A stretch of 64,000 bases of DNA from Tetracentron sinense (GCA_015143295.1 CM026574.1:8744938-8808937); one strand, 5' to 3'; positions 34,511 through 47,405 are shown, counted from the first letter of the stretch. Notes: a model not told the origin generated them from the letters alone. A program made the numbers and translations.

Positions 34511-35872
34511 AATGACGAAAATGAATGATAGTTTTTCTTCTTCTTTTTTTCTCTCTTTTTTTTCTTTTGATTGGCAGCTCAATTGTTCATGCTACACTGA
34601 TTTTAGCCAGCATTGTTTTTTTCTTTGATAAACCATCAGAGCAATCATCTTTGGAGGAATAATTTCATGCTCATCCTCCTTACCATTGCCACACATGACA
34701 TACACACAAACACACAAGTCAATCTTGCCCTAAAAAAAAATTATTGAAAGATAAAGGAAGAATACAAAAGGACATCAATAAGGAGAAAAAGATGAGAAAG
34801 AAAAATGAAAAGTACCCGTAAGATCAAGACAAGTGGTATGGCCTACCAAGATGTGGGAGCTCAAACCCAATAGGAAAAGCGATGTGCCCATCCAACATCG
34901 ACCTCTCGTTGGGTACTATAATTATTATTGCTTATGTGGAAAAAAATAAATAGATAAATAATCCAAACAAAGATAAGGCATGCAAGGATTCAAGCCCCAC
35001 CATCAGATATGTACAACTCTGTTCTTGTTTTTGCTTAGAGAAATAAATAAATTACTCAAACAAATAGAAGAAACAATTAAATAGCATATAAATAAAATAA
35101 ACAATTAAATAGCATATAAAAATTGGTGTAGTTATAATATCAGGCACTTAAATCTACCGTAACAGAAACTCTGGATATTGTTTCCTTAGTTACCCTCCGC
35201 CCCCACATATCTTCCTTGATGATTTCCCTTATGACGCTTCCAAAAAGAGCATCCACTACAATATTTCATTGTTTTAGATAAAGATCATGATAGAAAAAAA
35301 AATATTGAGAAAACCAAGGCAGCCCGCTCACTTTTCGAAGATAGGAACACCACAAAAATCCCAAGGAAACAATTTTCCTTTTAAAGCCTATTCAATACTG
35401 ACCATGAACATTTTTTTAAAAAAAGGCAATTTGGGATGTGCTATGTCAGTATCTCTAACTGAAAAGATCGTTACAAAATACTAAATCAGGGGGAGTAATG
35501 CCCACAGATGAACATGTAACAATTAAAAGAATTACAGTAATCAGCACAAGAAGTAGCTAAGAGGGACCAAAAAATGATTTTAGGATCTTCATTAATTCCA
35601 CACCAAAGAACATGTAAATTTCATCCATGGTAAAAAAATATATATATAGTAAAGAAAAAAGAAAACTATATCTTCATTAAACAATTACCCACATTGCCAA
35701 ATCCAGCAAGAGAAATTACCCAAAACAGGCAAGACAATCAACCAAAAGGAAGCAAATTTGAGATAAAATAGCCCAAAATAAAACAGACTCAAGAACCAAT
35801 AATGACTATAATAACCCCACATCCACTAAGAAAAGATAAAAACAGTAACCCAATGACAGAACAACCTCATTA
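34511..35872. other. AT-rich sequence downstream of the cold-shock gene
   Basis: No gene recognised. The last 200-300 bases next to 35873 probably hold the 3' UTR of the cold-shock gene on the minus strand. The remainder is A-rich with short repeated words such as AACAATTAAATAGCATATAAA (35070-35120). Confidence 0.45.
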
Positions 35873-36556
35873 TCATTTCTGGTCATTCGGACACTCCCTC
35901 GCAAAATGTCCCTGCTCACCACAATTATAACAACCTCCACCACTGCCGCCGCCACGAGAATACCCACCACCGCCACGAGAGTATCCGCCACCGCCCCCAC
36001 CCGAGTATCCACCATCGCCACCGCCATATCTCCCGCCACCACTTCCCTGAAAGCAATCCCTCGCTAAATGCCCAGTTTGCCCACAATTATAACACGCACC
36101 TCCACCACCACCGCCACCATAGCCTCCACCACCGCCACCATAGCCTCCACCACTGCCACCATAACCTCCACTACCGCCACCGTAGCCTCCACCATAGACA
36201 CCACCCATCCTCCCACCTCTTCCGCCACTCCTCCCTGTTCTCCCAGAACCGCCACCGTAACTGCCATAACTGCCACCTCTGCTCCTTCCACCAGAAAACC
36301 CTCTCCCGGCACCGGAACCGGCACCGGAAGATCCATTGGATAAGGACACATCGACGGCTTTCATACGCCCATCGTCACCGCGTTCGATGTCGAACTCAAC
36401 CGCGTCACCGTCGGAGAGGGTCCGAAAACGGTCGGATCGGATTGAAGTCTGGTGAACGAAGAGATCTTCGGTACCATCATCGGGAGTAACGAATCCGAAA
36501 CCCTTCTGTCCACTGAACCATTTCACGGTGCCTATCAATCGCTTGGCCTGAGCCAT
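35873..36556 (-). CDS. GRP2: Glycine-rich cold-shock-domain protein with two CCHC zinc knuckles
   Basis: An intronless frame of 227 residues. I start it at the ATG at 36556 (MAQAKR), which puts the cold-shock domain at residues 7-72. The domain holds the RNA-binding motifs KGFGFV (about 18-23) and LFVHQTSI (32-39). Next comes a long glycine-rich region with RGG, YGGG and SRGG words (about 80-208), split by two knuckles of C-x2-C-x4-H-x4-C form, [14 protein letters not shown] (155-168) and [14 protein letters not shown] (209-222). This is the layout of plant GRP2/CSP2-CSP4 proteins, RNA chaperones of nucleus and cytoplasm linked to cold response. Length and motifs are normal; no defect seen. 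GC-rich codon use reflects the glycine content. Confidence 0.95.
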   Translation of the reverse strand: MAQAKRLIGTVKWFSGQKGFGFVTPDDGTEDLFVHQTSIRSDRFRTLSDGDAVEFDIERGDDGRMKAVDVSLSNGSSGAGSGAGRGFSGGRSRGGSYGSYGGGSGRTGRSGGRGGRMGGVYGGGYGGGSGGYGGSGGGYGGGGGGYGGGGGGGACYNCGQTGHLARDCFQGSGGGRYGGGDGGYSGGGGGGYSRGGGGYSRGGGSGGGCYNCGEQGHFARECPNDQK

Positions 36557-36584
36557 CACTGAGAACTGTTGCAACGCAACTTCG

Positions 36585-36592
36585 AAACCCTA
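36585..36592 (+). promoter_or_regulatory. Telo-box AAACCCTA in the cold-shock gene leader
   Basis: AAACCCTA lies about 30 bp upstream of the ATG of the minus-strand cold-shock gene. Telo-boxes are frequent near the transcription start of plant translation- and growth-related genes. Function here is inferred from sequence and position only. Confidence 0.4.
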
Positions 36593-36599
36593 GAATAGT

Positions 36600-37340
36600 G
36601 GCTATGGGGGAAGAAAAATGAAGAATTTGAAGGTCTCAAATGTGCAGGAACCGAAGCTTCGTTAATGGCTGCAGCTTCTGGTTTTTCTGCACCGGAGCTT
36701 CAGTTGTCGAATTCGAAGGGGTCTATAGGGCCTTTTATTGAGCGTTCTGACGGTAAAGATTCCTACAGTTGGCCGTCATTTAACGGTTCACGCATCTACT
36801 GAAATGTCTCGAATACCCTTCTTCTTTTTCTTTTTTCCTCTTTTCTTTTTTTTTTATTTTTCTATCTTTAATGGATAATGCTCTTCAATTGAATGCACTC
36901 TCTTCGTTAAATAAAAGACTTGGGATCCTATCCCGTAGCAGTTGACGAGGACACCGCCAGTTTCGGCGTGTCCACCCTCATGTCATACCCTTATACACAA
37001 AGTTCAACATAACTCGACACTATTTACGGTTAGTTGGTTGGGTTGTTACTGATGAACCTCTATACTTGCCACATTACCAATGCAAGTTTCCAAAGGAAAT
37101 AAATTAATAGAGTTATGTTCGAACATTTGCTATGTTGGTAAGATGTACTTTCTTTTGAGGGGGGATTGAGTTCGAGTTTACCCGTGTGACACAGTTGAGA
37201 GATCCACACATGTTAAATAAATGATGTCATCTACCAAATAAAAACTAGTACTAGCTTCACTCATTGCTTATGAAATGTACTAGACAAATTAATTTTTTTT
37301 AAAAAAAACATCCCTTACTCTTAACTAAAAATCAACACAT
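36600..37340. other. Upstream region of the cold-shock gene
   Basis: Contains the promoter of the minus-strand gene (pyrimidine-rich on the plus strand at 36820-36870). No other gene or clear element is recognised. Confidence 0.4.
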
Positions 37341-37361
37341 GTTAAAATAAAAACATGTGTT

Positions 37362-37675
37362 GATTTTTTCTTGAAGGCCTTGGCTTGCCTCCGGCGAAAA
37401 GGGCTTATCTCGGGGTTCCATAGAATAGGTGACATGTGGTGGAGAAATCAAAATCATATGGCCCATGATTTTGACTTCTCCACCTATAATAAGACATGTG
37501 GCGATAAGTATGTGAGAATAAAGGTGTGAGATATCAAATGAGGAGAAGTCAAAATTATGAGGAGAAAATGGAATGGCTTCTCCCCATTTTTATGCCAAGT
37601 GTCGCATAATGTATGGAACCCCGAGAATCCTTTCTAACTTCGCCAGAGACAATCCGAGGCCTTTCTTGAAAGCAT
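37362..37675. mobile_element. Foldback MITE, about 310 bp
   Basis: Arms of about 55 bp are inverted copies. The left has TTGAAGGCCTTGGCTTGCC, then CTCGGGGTTCCATA. The right has TATGGAACCCCGAGA, then CGAGGCCTTTCTTGAAAG. Inside there is a second inverted pair around GGAGAAATCAAAATCAT / ATGATTTTGACTTCTCC. No clear target duplication was seen, so the superfamily is left open. Confidence 0.65.
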
Positions 37676-37966
37676 TAGTAGGTGGTGAAATAAGATTTGT
37701 ATTCTTTTTTTTAACATGGTTGGACATCGTAGTTTGTACCTGAAAAACATACAATTAATTTATTAATTTTGTGGGAGTTCTCTAAATGCACTAACACAAG
37801 CCACTCCTTTATAAAAACACTTTAAATACTACTGTTGCAATCAAAAAAATGCAACACTTATTGACATAATTTTCTAACTTTATATAGATTTTTTAAAAAC
37901 TTAGGTATGGTTAATTATTATTTTTTAACCTAAGGACTAATGCTGACCAACTAAAATTAATTCAGA

Positions 37967-38650
37967 CTAGCGGGTGGCACGTGCGATGCACGTGAGAGTG
38001 AAGATTGAACTCTCCCGTTCAATCATAATTGATGTGATTCTATTATTTAAATAGATAAGGAGTAATTTGGGAATTACAGTAAAACATTAACACATTAAAG
38101 TAAAATATTGAATCAAAATTTTGTTTTATATAAAGATAGTTTAAGAATTTTGGAAATATCAAGTTACGCATAAAAAAAAAACAACGGTTTTTCGAGGTTC
38201 AAAAGCAGTTTTGAATACCGATGAGAGGAGAATCCAAGATCCGAAACCGCGAATCTGGTTTTTTCTGATATTGAAAAGCGGTTTTATGAAATTTTAAAAA
38301 TACGGAAATGAATGAGAAATCAATAGGGGTCTATAAACGATTCTTCCTATATTTGGTTACCGAAATTGTATTTACTCTCTGGTTTTATTTGAGAAATCGG
38401 TTTTGAAATCGCAGAGAGAGAGAGATTAGGTGGGTGTTAGATAAGGTGAGATATTTCAATTGAGGAATCGTGCTTTATCCAAGTGCTATACAAAAGGAAT
38501 ACAATTATTAAGTTATGTGTTATCTTTAAAAGTTTTAAAATTTTAAAACTCAATCAAGGCCTCAACCCTCAAATTCTCACTTTAAGAGATTTAAAAAATA
38601 AAAATTCAATCAACGCCTCAACCCTTCAATTCTCATTATAGTAGTAGAGA
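37967..38650 (-). mobile_element. Non-autonomous Helitron B, 684 bp
   Basis: On the minus strand it begins TCTCTACTACTATAATGAGA and ends CCACCCGCTAG followed by host T. The subterminal hairpin is perfect: CACGTGC, loop ATC, GCACGTG. As in Helitron A, about 70 bp at the 5' end is present twice (about 38525-38580 and 38581-38640, sharing CTCAATCAA-GCCTCAACCCT). No Rep/helicase. The perfect hairpin suggests it is younger than copy A. Confidence 0.85.
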
Positions 38651-39725
38651 CATATGTCATGTTTGTACAGTTACCGGATAAAACTGAATTGTTATAATAT
38701 AGAGGATCTATGTGTTTCAAACAACGACATGTGATTTTGTTTTAATAAAGTGTCTTGTTTTAATGAAGATTCCTTTTTCTATAGGCAAGTGTATGTGTCT
38801 GTGAATTTAAGACAATAACCATAGTATTCTCCTTAGTTTTCAAATGTGGCATGCAATGATGTGTGATATGCCCAAGGTTTTTAATCTCTGAAATTTTGTG
38901 AAATTACATAAAAAAAATTTAATATTGGTTCCCTCATTCGAAATTGATATCACAAATATGGCGGGCTGCACTATATTGGCCGAATTTCAAATCAAAATAG
39001 TGTTAGTTTATTTTTTATTTTTATTTTTATTACAATATTAATAAAAGCAACCAAAATAACAATAAGAATGTTTTTTGGGCAAATTTTCAATTTTTCCAAC
39101 AAAATTTACCGAAAATCTAGGCTCTTGTGAAAAAATTAATTATAAATTTAAGAAATATTTATTCATTACAATAATAGGATAAGTTAGGATAATTAAGACC
39201 TTAAAAGACTTTAACAATCCTATTTAAATTAGAAAATTTTATTTCAAATAACCTATTTAAACTAGACAAGTTATGTAAGTAACAAATTTAAATTAGAAAC
39301 CTAATTATTAGGAGTTATGACTTGATATATTAGAATACACACTTTCAGTAACATATTTATAAAAATTAAAAGTAATTTATTATGGCCAAAATTTCATGAA
39401 ATTTTGAGAGAATATTTTGGGGGATTAAAATATTTTTAAAAATAAAACTGTTCTTTTGTCTAATTTTGAAATTTCAATTCGGTTGGGGTTTCAAATTTCC
39501 TAAAATTATTAGAATTTCAAACCATGAATCCACCTTGTCATTGTCTCATTAACTCTCCTCATTGTATAGAAATAACAATTTCTCAAATGAGAAACTTACA
39601 AGGTAAAAGTCGATCACAGTAGGCCATATAGTAAGTTTTCGAAACACCCGGGAAATCGGATGATTGCTTATTGAACCTTAAAACGAGTAGCCATTACAGA
39701 ACCAATCGTAGTCATTCAATGACAT
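38651..39725. other. AT-rich intergenic sequence
   Basis: 38875-39525 has GAAATTTTG / AATTTCAAACCATG words at its two ends that may be an eroded hAT pair, but flanks do not match. No gene recognised. Confidence 0.4.
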
Positions 39726-39730
39726 TCCTT

Positions 39731-39928
39731 ATTGGGGTTGGGCTGATGGCCAGGACGACGCCTCACGAAGCGGAGGTCTTGAGTTCGATTCTCTGCCCTC
39801 GTTGGCCACCCTCGGATTTATCCCGACTTCCTTGGTGCGTGTGGAGAGAGGGCTCTCATGTGGGGGGAACTAGTCGGGTGCTCTAAGAGGCCCGGAAACC
39901 CCAGTCACCAAAAAAATAAAAAATAAAA
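39731..39928 (+). mobile_element. tRNA-derived SINE (Au-like)
   Basis: The head holds a pol III B box, GAGTTCGATTC, about 45 bp after a GGGCTGATGGCC stretch in the A-box position. The body includes GTGGGGGGAACTAGTCGGG and AGGCCCGG, words reminiscent of plant Au-type SINEs. It ends in an A/T-rich tail (aaaaaataaaaaataaaaac). TTCAAT occurs at both flanks and could be part of a target duplication. Pol III activity is not shown. Confidence 0.6.
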
Positions 39929-42445
39929 ACTTCAATTATACCACGTCTCTTTTGAATTAGAGGATAAGGATTTATTATCTACACCCACATGATGTTTTGC
40001 ATAAATAAAGCATTTCTATGCGGATGATCATATGGATGGGCCATGTGGACCATAGCTTTGTTGGTACTATAAGAAAGACAATATCAAGACTCTTCGAGTA
40101 TAATTTAATTTCATAATTTAGGGGAAAAAATATTTTTTTTTTAAAAATGGCAAAAGGTCATGAACTGAAATTCAATATGATCTTTTCAGTTCAAAATTCT
40201 ATATGATAATTCGGCAATATAGTTTAGGAACCTAAAAAAACCAGTTATTAAGGCGCGTTTTGGCTTTGATTATTTTGGTCATAAACCTTTATAATATAAT
40301 CACTGAACATATAATTACTATTAAAAAAAAGTTTTAACTAAATAAATAGGTCTGAGCTGTGTAAGATGATACTCATTAAAATAGTAGTGATTTTATAAAA
40401 TTGATTAAATCACTGGTTATCCAAATAAGATTATTAAAATATATATTTTAATCACTTTTCAATGTTTAAATAAATAAAAATCAAACTCAAACACACCATA
40501 AGTATCACCTTGTACATTGTATGCTTCACAGTGTTTTTATGCCAATTGTAACAAGTATTATACTTTAGCCAATCGAACACGTGTTTTTATTTCCTTTTTT
40601 CAATTTATTTTTACTAATTTTGAGTTTGTTTGGGGGGAAAATAGGTACATAAAACTATTTATTCATTGTGAAAAAAATATTCCCATGGTTGGAAATTATT
40701 CTCCAGTATCATTTTGTATTTCTTGTATTGAGGTGAAAAAATTCCTGAAAAAATGAGGGGACATTAGTTTTAGGAGACAATTTTCTTCCTCCAAACAATT
40801 GGAGCATAAAGGAAATATTCATAAATATAATTTTTTTAAGTTATTGTTTAATACATACTTTGAACTAGAAAGGTTAAATTTGTCCACCAAAAATATATAT
40901 TAATGCAACATAGGAATAATATATTGGCATATCTACATATAGGAGGAATATGATAAGGAGATGTTGATGGATAATAAGCATAGGAACCAAAATGAGAAAA
41001 AAGTGGCGCAAGTGGATATAAAGAGTGGTTGTAGATGGTAGCACCTCTTTGAATTAATTCCATATATATTCCCCAAACCAAAGCATATCTCTTGCCAATG
41101 AGCTAAGGACATAATTGACCTCTTGTCACATTCCATTCCATTAATTAAAAAATGTCAATGTCACCAAGAAAACATAACTTTAGTGCATGCTTATTCTTTT
41201 TTGTGTTACTCATTGAATTTAACCTTTATTTATTAAACATTCTTGACGAGATTGGGAAAATATATATATCAATATCATACCACGGTTAAAAGTACAAGAA
41301 TCTTGTAAGGAATATTTAATAGATGTATAATATAATAGTGATAATAATAATATAAAATTCTATAAGATTAGCTTATAAGAATTGTTATACAATAAAAACT
41401 CTATAAAATGAAGAAATTGGAATGATATTGGTTATTCAACCCAGTAGAGTATCAAATTGAGCGGTCTATTTGTCACTATTTATTGAAAAAAAGGTTGAAT
41501 ATAATTATTAAGGAATAATAACTTGGTCAATGTGATTATATATATATAATGTGAGGAGGGGACAAGACAACTCGCGTAATTGTAAGTTATAGTTAGTTTC
41601 ATATCAGTTGAGGGACGCGTGACATATGTTTTTCAAATCTAACTGGTAGGTGTCAATGTGACACATGACAAAATATTAACCCAATCAAATGTGTCTAAAC
41701 CGTCCTATTAGACATCATAAAATCAACAATTTCTATAGCTCAAATATGGTCAAGTGAACCACGTAATTAATGCTAACTGACTATGATCTAATTAGTCCAT
41801 GTAGAAACATCCGATTAGTTTAATTATGTACCACGTGTCTATTAAAGAACTCCTTTAGGGATCAGACGGACAGATTATAAAAAAATGTTACGTCTCTCAA
41901 CTTCCAGTGGAGCTAACTATAACTAATGGCCATCATGCCACTTCTATATATTTACTTAATTTACCATGGGGCTCAACTATTTCATATTTCATAAGGACGT
42001 GATGACTTCTTTTAGCTATTGTCAATGCAATAGTTCTTTTTTATCAAGGTATAGAGTTAGGTTGCAATCCCGGTTAGTATATATTTTAGTTTAGTGAAAC
42101 TAATTGATATTTTAATCATCACACCCTCTCAGGACTTGATCCCATATCAAAGGGATGGTGTACTACACAACCAATGGGGCAAGCAACCAATGGGGGCAAG
42201 CATTGCTTCCCCAATGTAATAGTTGGCCGCAAGTGAATTGTCAACATTACTTGGCATGGGATAGATCCGTTTTGCCACCTCAAACACATGTTTTGATCCG
42301 ATTAGTTGAGTCTAAAATGGTGGAATGTGGAGAAACATAGATTGTTATGAGTTACATAGCAGGGGTGTAGAACCAAGGAGAGACCGACTGCACCATGAAC
42401 CATGTACGTCCTACCCTTAATGGGATGAAAGAGAGTGATGATCTT
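39929..42445. other. AT-rich intergenic sequence
   Basis: Long A/T runs, short (TA)n tracts near 41260 and 41545, and one CACGTGTC at about 41832. I can support no gene, RNA or complete transposon here. Confidence 0.45.
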
Positions 42446-42448
42446 TAA

Positions 42449-42598
42449 TGCTATGTTTGGTTGCCGAGAAAATAGGTGAAAACATGGAAAAGAAAAGAAA
42501 ATTTTGAATTTCTAATACAATTCTAAGTTGAGTCTTATCCAATAATTTTCTTTTCTTTTCCATATTTTCATTTATTTTCTTGGCAACCAAACATAGGG
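42449..42598. mobile_element. PIF/Harbinger-like MITE, 150 bp
   Basis: The left arm TGCTATGTTTGGTTGCCGAG is mirrored by the right arm CTTGGCAACCAAACATAGGG, and the arms pair through GGAAAAGAAAAGAAAATT. TAA flanks both ends (42446-42448 and 42599-42601), the 3-bp duplication typical of PIF/Harbinger. Confidence 0.75.
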
Positions 42599-42660
42599 TA
42601 AGTGTATGAGCAATTTCTATTTATTTTAAGATAATTGTTTGATATTAAAGGTTAAACAAA

Positions 42661-43680
42661 ATAGGGTAAATTACACTGACTTCCCTTGAGGTTTGGTGAA
42701 ATTTCATAAACCTCCCTTCGTCTTCTGAAATTACATTGACCCTCCCCTGTCAGGTTCATCAAGTTAACACCATTAACAGATGATACTCTTTTAAAATTTT
42801 ACTCCATTACTTGAGGAAACACGTCATTACGACTTGGTTTGAAAGCTCAATCAAAGAAAAACACAAACGTCTCAAACATTCTTTGGGAACGTAACAGAGA
42901 AAATGAAAATCTCTCTAGGTTTTTAGAAAAAATAAACAAAAACATTAACCTTAGGTTGATTGTGCTTAACCATAATTAAAAGAACTCTACAAGCTGCCAC
43001 GTGCCCCATTTTAACACCCACTAACTATGGTTAAGATTCACTCGCCCCTAGGGTTCATCCATCTAACCTTGATTTTTAGAAGAAAAAAAATCTTAGGTTT
43101 ATTATGCTTAACCACAATTAAAGGGGGCTCTACAAGCCGTCACATGTCCCTTTTAACACTCACTAACTGTGGTTTAGATTGACGCACTCCTAGGATTCAC
43201 CCATCTGACCTTGGTTTTAAGAAAATAAAATAAAATAATTAAACTGTCTCTTTCTCTTTTAACACTCACTAACTGAATTATGTTTAACCACATTTAAAGG
43301 GTCTCTATAAGCCGCCACGTGTCTCTTTTAATACCCACTAACTATGGTTAACATTCACTTACCCTAGAGTTCATCTATTTAATCCTTGTTTTTAGAAAAA
43401 AATATATATATTAACCTTAAGTTGATAACGTTGGTTTTGGAAATATATATATATATATTCACCTTAAGTTTATACTTACCAAACCCAATTTTATATATTT
43501 ATTGTATTAGCTGACTTTGTCTTTAAGAAGGGTAAATTAGACATTTTAAAATGTTTAAATGATGACATCATCAAAATCAATCCATGTAAGAATTGGCAAA
43601 CTAACGGAAGAGGATATCTATTACAACAACTGAAGTTGAGGAGAGGGCTATGTAATTTTATAACCAAAAGGGGAGGTTTT
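42661..43680. mobile_element. Mutator-like non-autonomous element, copy 2, with three internal repeats
   Basis: The left end matches copy 1 at 10895 (GGGTAAATTACACT, then TTTGGTGAAATTTCATAAAC). The interior has three units with TTAACCACAATTAAAG-like and CCACGTG-like words, against five in copy 1. The right end breaks at GGGAGGTTTT, exactly where an LTR starts at 43681. The LTR insertion therefore post-dates this element. Confidence 0.7.
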
Positions 43681-44993
43681 TGTAGAGACCTGAATTTTAT
43701 TTCTTGATATTCGTGTCATGCATTTATTGTCTTGTTACTTAATGAGTTTAAGTCGAGTTAAAAATGACTAACTATAGATATTACAGAAATTATAAGAAGT
43801 GTGTGGTTTTAGCAAAAACATAAATTGTCAAATTTTGATTTGATTTCTTAAAAAAAAATATATTTATAGGTTAAATAAAGATATGTAATCTTTATGAGAT
43901 TTTATTATTATGCTTAAGAGTGGTTTAATTGACTATCAAAAAATTTACGTCGGGCAGGATTTGTCATTTTTAGCCTAAAACTGGAAAATGAGATTTTGAT
44001 TTACTAGGAAATTGATTTTTTAAGTATTTTTATTGAATCCAAATGGGTTGTAGTTTCTTATTTACTTAAATGTTTTAAAAGAAAATAAATATATTGTTAG
44101 CTAATGTTGAAGAGAAAATGGTGTTGTTAATGTTTTGTTGAAGAAGAAACAGTGTTGTAGAGAAAAACTGGGCAAACCGGTCGACTGTCCACCAAGGCCA
44201 GTCAACCACCAGGCCAACGATCTACCGCCCGATCTCACCAGTCGACCGCTCACTTACTGTTTGTCCAGAAATACCTTCTAGTTCTGAAATTCCGAGAATT
44301 AATAATTGTTTTAGGACTCTAGATATTATATATAGGCTTTAACTTGTGGGTTTAGGTTTTCTAAACATTCTTAGAGTTCTTAGAGAAGAAAAGAGATATA
44401 AACCTAAGATTTTTTAGAGGGCTTTCAAGAAGAAATCTTAGAGATCGAAATCGAAAATCATTCGCAAGCTTGTGATCATAGGGAAGCGATTAAGAAAAGT
44501 AGATATGACTTCCTCCCTAACAATACTATAATCATTTATGCTAATAAGAAAAAGTAAGATAAGTTTTGAAGTAAAATTATGATTAAAGTACATTTCCATC
44601 ATAAAATCTCTCTTATGTAAAGGTTACCATGATCTAATGAATTTTTAATTGTGTTTGAAGTATGTATGATCTAACAAGGGGGAAATGATTGATTTCTAGA
44701 GTATGTATGATTGAATATGAAGGAAGGGATGTATGTTAGAAATTGTATGAATGATTGTATCTTTGATTGTATGATTTTCAGATTTGTGCAAATAAGAATT
44801 TTAGGATTACTGCATTTATGTATGAACCACTTGAAACTAAAAAATGATGAATGACTTAATATGACTTGATATTTGAAGAACCAAGATTATGCATGCTAGT
44901 TTACAACCTTGAAAATATATGTCATAATGATCATGAATGATGTATGATGTTAATTTCGCATGTGTGATATATATATGTTCGGGTAAGCGATGT
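43681..44993 (+). mobile_element. Ty3/gypsy-type LTR, right part missing (fossil)
   Basis: Begins TGTAGAGACCTGAATTTT, much like the solo LTR at 47406 (TGTAATGACCCGCATTT). It shares its plan: a TATA-containing zone, 'gagaagaaaagagat', then many ATGTATGAT words and a GGGTAAGCGA box. Positions 44170-44260 hold GGTCGACTG-type repeats. Sequence of another LTR takes over at about 44994, so the copy is incomplete. Confidence 0.65.
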
Positions 44994-46126
44994 TGCCCAA
45001 GTATTGGACCCTAGAGGGGGGGGGGTGAATAGGGCCTTGGAAATTTTAAAATTCTTCTTAGCCACTTTTTACGGAATTTCAAATTAAACTAATTAACAAA
45101 TGATGGAAAATAGCAATTTTAAATTAATGCAATGATAAAGAAAAGATAAGGGATAGAGAGAAAAAAATACAAAAGAATTGTTCTCAAGGTTCGGCACTCC
45201 AGCCTACGTCCCCGCCTTAAGCTCTCTAGCTCAAGGGATTCAACCCCGATTCACTATCGCACGGCCTTCTTCACGAGTGAAGACCAAACATTTACAATCT
45301 CATTTGCAGGTTGAGATTAATACCTTCAATACAAGAAAACAACGTCTCTTGACTTGCAAAGCTTTCCAGCTTCACGGACAAGAATGCTCGATTCTTATTT
45401 TCTTTAATACAATTGAAATGATTGCTTTTAATCCAGAAAATGCTCCTAACTGAACTAAATAAGATTGACTTGAAGCACTTCTAAAATTCTCTCAAGAGTA
45501 TGAGTTGAATAGCTCGTATACAGAGATTGAGAATTTCTAGATTTTTAATGAATGAACTTGATGAGAATTGAATAGGAGTTAATGTTTTGATCAAAGGTAG
45601 TTCAATAGTTATTTAATGTTCATAATTGAACTCAATATATAAGTCTTGGATGAATAGTGCCGTTGGAGGATCATTAAATGTCAAACTAGCTGTTGGAGTT
45701 GGTTCCCACAAGCAGTCGTTGACGAGTGCACTAGACCACTGCTCAATCGTCAATGAGTCATGCAGTTAAAACAATCTTGTAGCTACTGCTACTTCACTTA
45801 TCGACGAGTTGTGAGAACTGAATCTCACTCGTCAACGAATCCTCTGTAATTTTACAGATTTCTCATCTTGTAAAGACCATTATGATGAGAATGGTTTCCT
45901 AGGTCTTTTGGCTTCTCTTTAACATGATTTTGATCATCTCTTAAGATATCCTAAGGCCTTAGAATGATATGCAAGTAAGTCTGAGGTTCCTAAAGTCAAT
46001 CTAGGTTTTGAGCATTTCAACTTTCCATACTTTTTGAGGACTCTTTACAAAGATTTTAGACTCTTTCAAATCAATAAAAATGACTTTAAACATTTTTGAA
46101 AGATAGTCTTCAACTTGATCTTGGAT
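44994..46126 (-). mobile_element. Ty1/copia-type LTR in reverse orientation (fossil)
   Basis: The left end, TGCCCAAGTATTGGACCC then a G-run and GTGAATAGGGCC, is the reverse of the CCCCCCTCTAG-type 3' end of plant copia LTRs (compare 32935-32977). The interior holds repeated CGTCAACGA / TCGACGAGT words (45710-45840). The right limit, near TATGTCTTCA, is approximate and no target duplication was confirmed. Confidence 0.55.
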
Positions 46127-46129
46127 CTT

Positions 46130-47405
46130 CCAACTTGAGTATGTCTTCATAATCTTCCAAAAGTTCTGTGAGCACGAGATTTTTCAGCTCACGGGGTGCT
46201 TGAGAGTCGCTACTTATTAATTCAGAAGAGATAAGTCCCCGGATTATGGATAAGGTCTTATGGTCTACATGAAATTCTAGATAAGAAGTTTGGTTAAGTC
46301 CCGGGAAAGGTGTTAGGTACCCTAAGACCTCCATTTTGCAATGGTTACCTAATCCCTAGGTATAAGTCAAATTAAAATCAAAGTGTTATTCAAATGCCTA
46401 AGTGTTTAGATTATACTAACCTAAAAAAGAAAAGCTAACTAGGGTCGAACCCGGGTTGGGTTACCTACGTACTCACAAGGGGTGAGATCGAAACGAACGT
46501 AGTTCTGGCACATGAACCCGGGGACTAGGGTTTGGTTGAAAGGGTTGGTCAAGAGCATGGTTTGGGCCCGGAGACCAAAGATTAGTCTGGTAGACTAAGG
46601 GATTAGGCCCTGTTGGCCAAGGTTTGGGCCTGTAGGTCAGGGTAAGCCCAGTGGGCTAAGAGATTATGTCCGGTAGGCCAAAAGGGATTTAACCAGAGTT
46701 AAAGGGAGAGTTAACCATGGTTAGGATTTGTTAACCATTGTTAAAAGGGCCAAGGTCAAGATTTTTGATCTTTTTGCATTTTTTATATGTTTTTGGGATT
46801 TTTCCAAATTTTTCTAACGATTAAGGTTTTTAACCATGGTTAAATACTAATCGGGGTTGAGTTAACCCCAGTTAAAGGTTTGGATAAGTCTGGAATGAGT
46901 CCAGATAGCATGGCAGAGTCTAAAATGACCTCCTACCTGGTATGGGCCTTGTGCAAAGCTCAAATAACAGAAAGACAAGGAATGGTGGTAGACCGATTAC
47001 CTCTATTTTCAGTCATCACTGGAAATGGCTTTGCTGGTCAAGGGATTGGTCAGAGTTAACCTATAGGGTCATGGACCCTTAAGGTCGATGAGAGGAGTCT
47101 GCCAGGTGTCCTAGGCCTGTTTTGGGCCCAGGGTTTGGTCTGAAATGGGCCCACAGTGGGATGTTACAAGGTAAACCAAAAAATCACATAATGTCGGTAA
47201 ATAGTTTACTGACATTCTAAACAGTTTCCAAGTTTTGGGGTTTTAACCATGGTTAAGCTACTAAGGTTAGCCTAGAAGGATCAGAGTAGGTATGGGAGGT
47301 CTTAGGGACCTAGAACAAGCCCTGGAATGGACTAGGGCTCAACCCAAAAGGGTCTAAGACTACTGGAATGGAGGAAGTCCAGAATGGCGGTACTGTGTTT
47401 ACCGT
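46130..47405 (+). repeat. Unclassified LTR-element-derived repeat, copy 2
   Basis: 46170-46500 is the reverse complement of 220-600 at the left edge of the window. 46560-46690 has the same GGCC-AGGCC tandem type as 1-130. 46689-47256 contains a series of TTAACC-type palindromes (46689, 46711, 46731, 46830, 46862, 47243). No protein frame. It appears to be non-coding retroelement DNA and hosts the solo LTR that follows. Confidence 0.6.

Noticed and set aside
35806-36351. Valine- and threonine-rich frames overlapping the cold-shock gene
   Set aside because: They arise from the GGN-rich codons of the glycine-rich region read in other frames; no domain is present.
37967-38010. CACGTGCGATGCACGTG-type palindrome as a G-box pair
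   Set aside because: It is the 3' hairpin of Helitron B; position before CTAG and the matched 5' end explain it better.
44994-46126. Perfect target duplication around the reverse copia LTR
   Set aside because: I compared the flanks at both likely ends and found no matching 5-mer, so the limits remain approximate.
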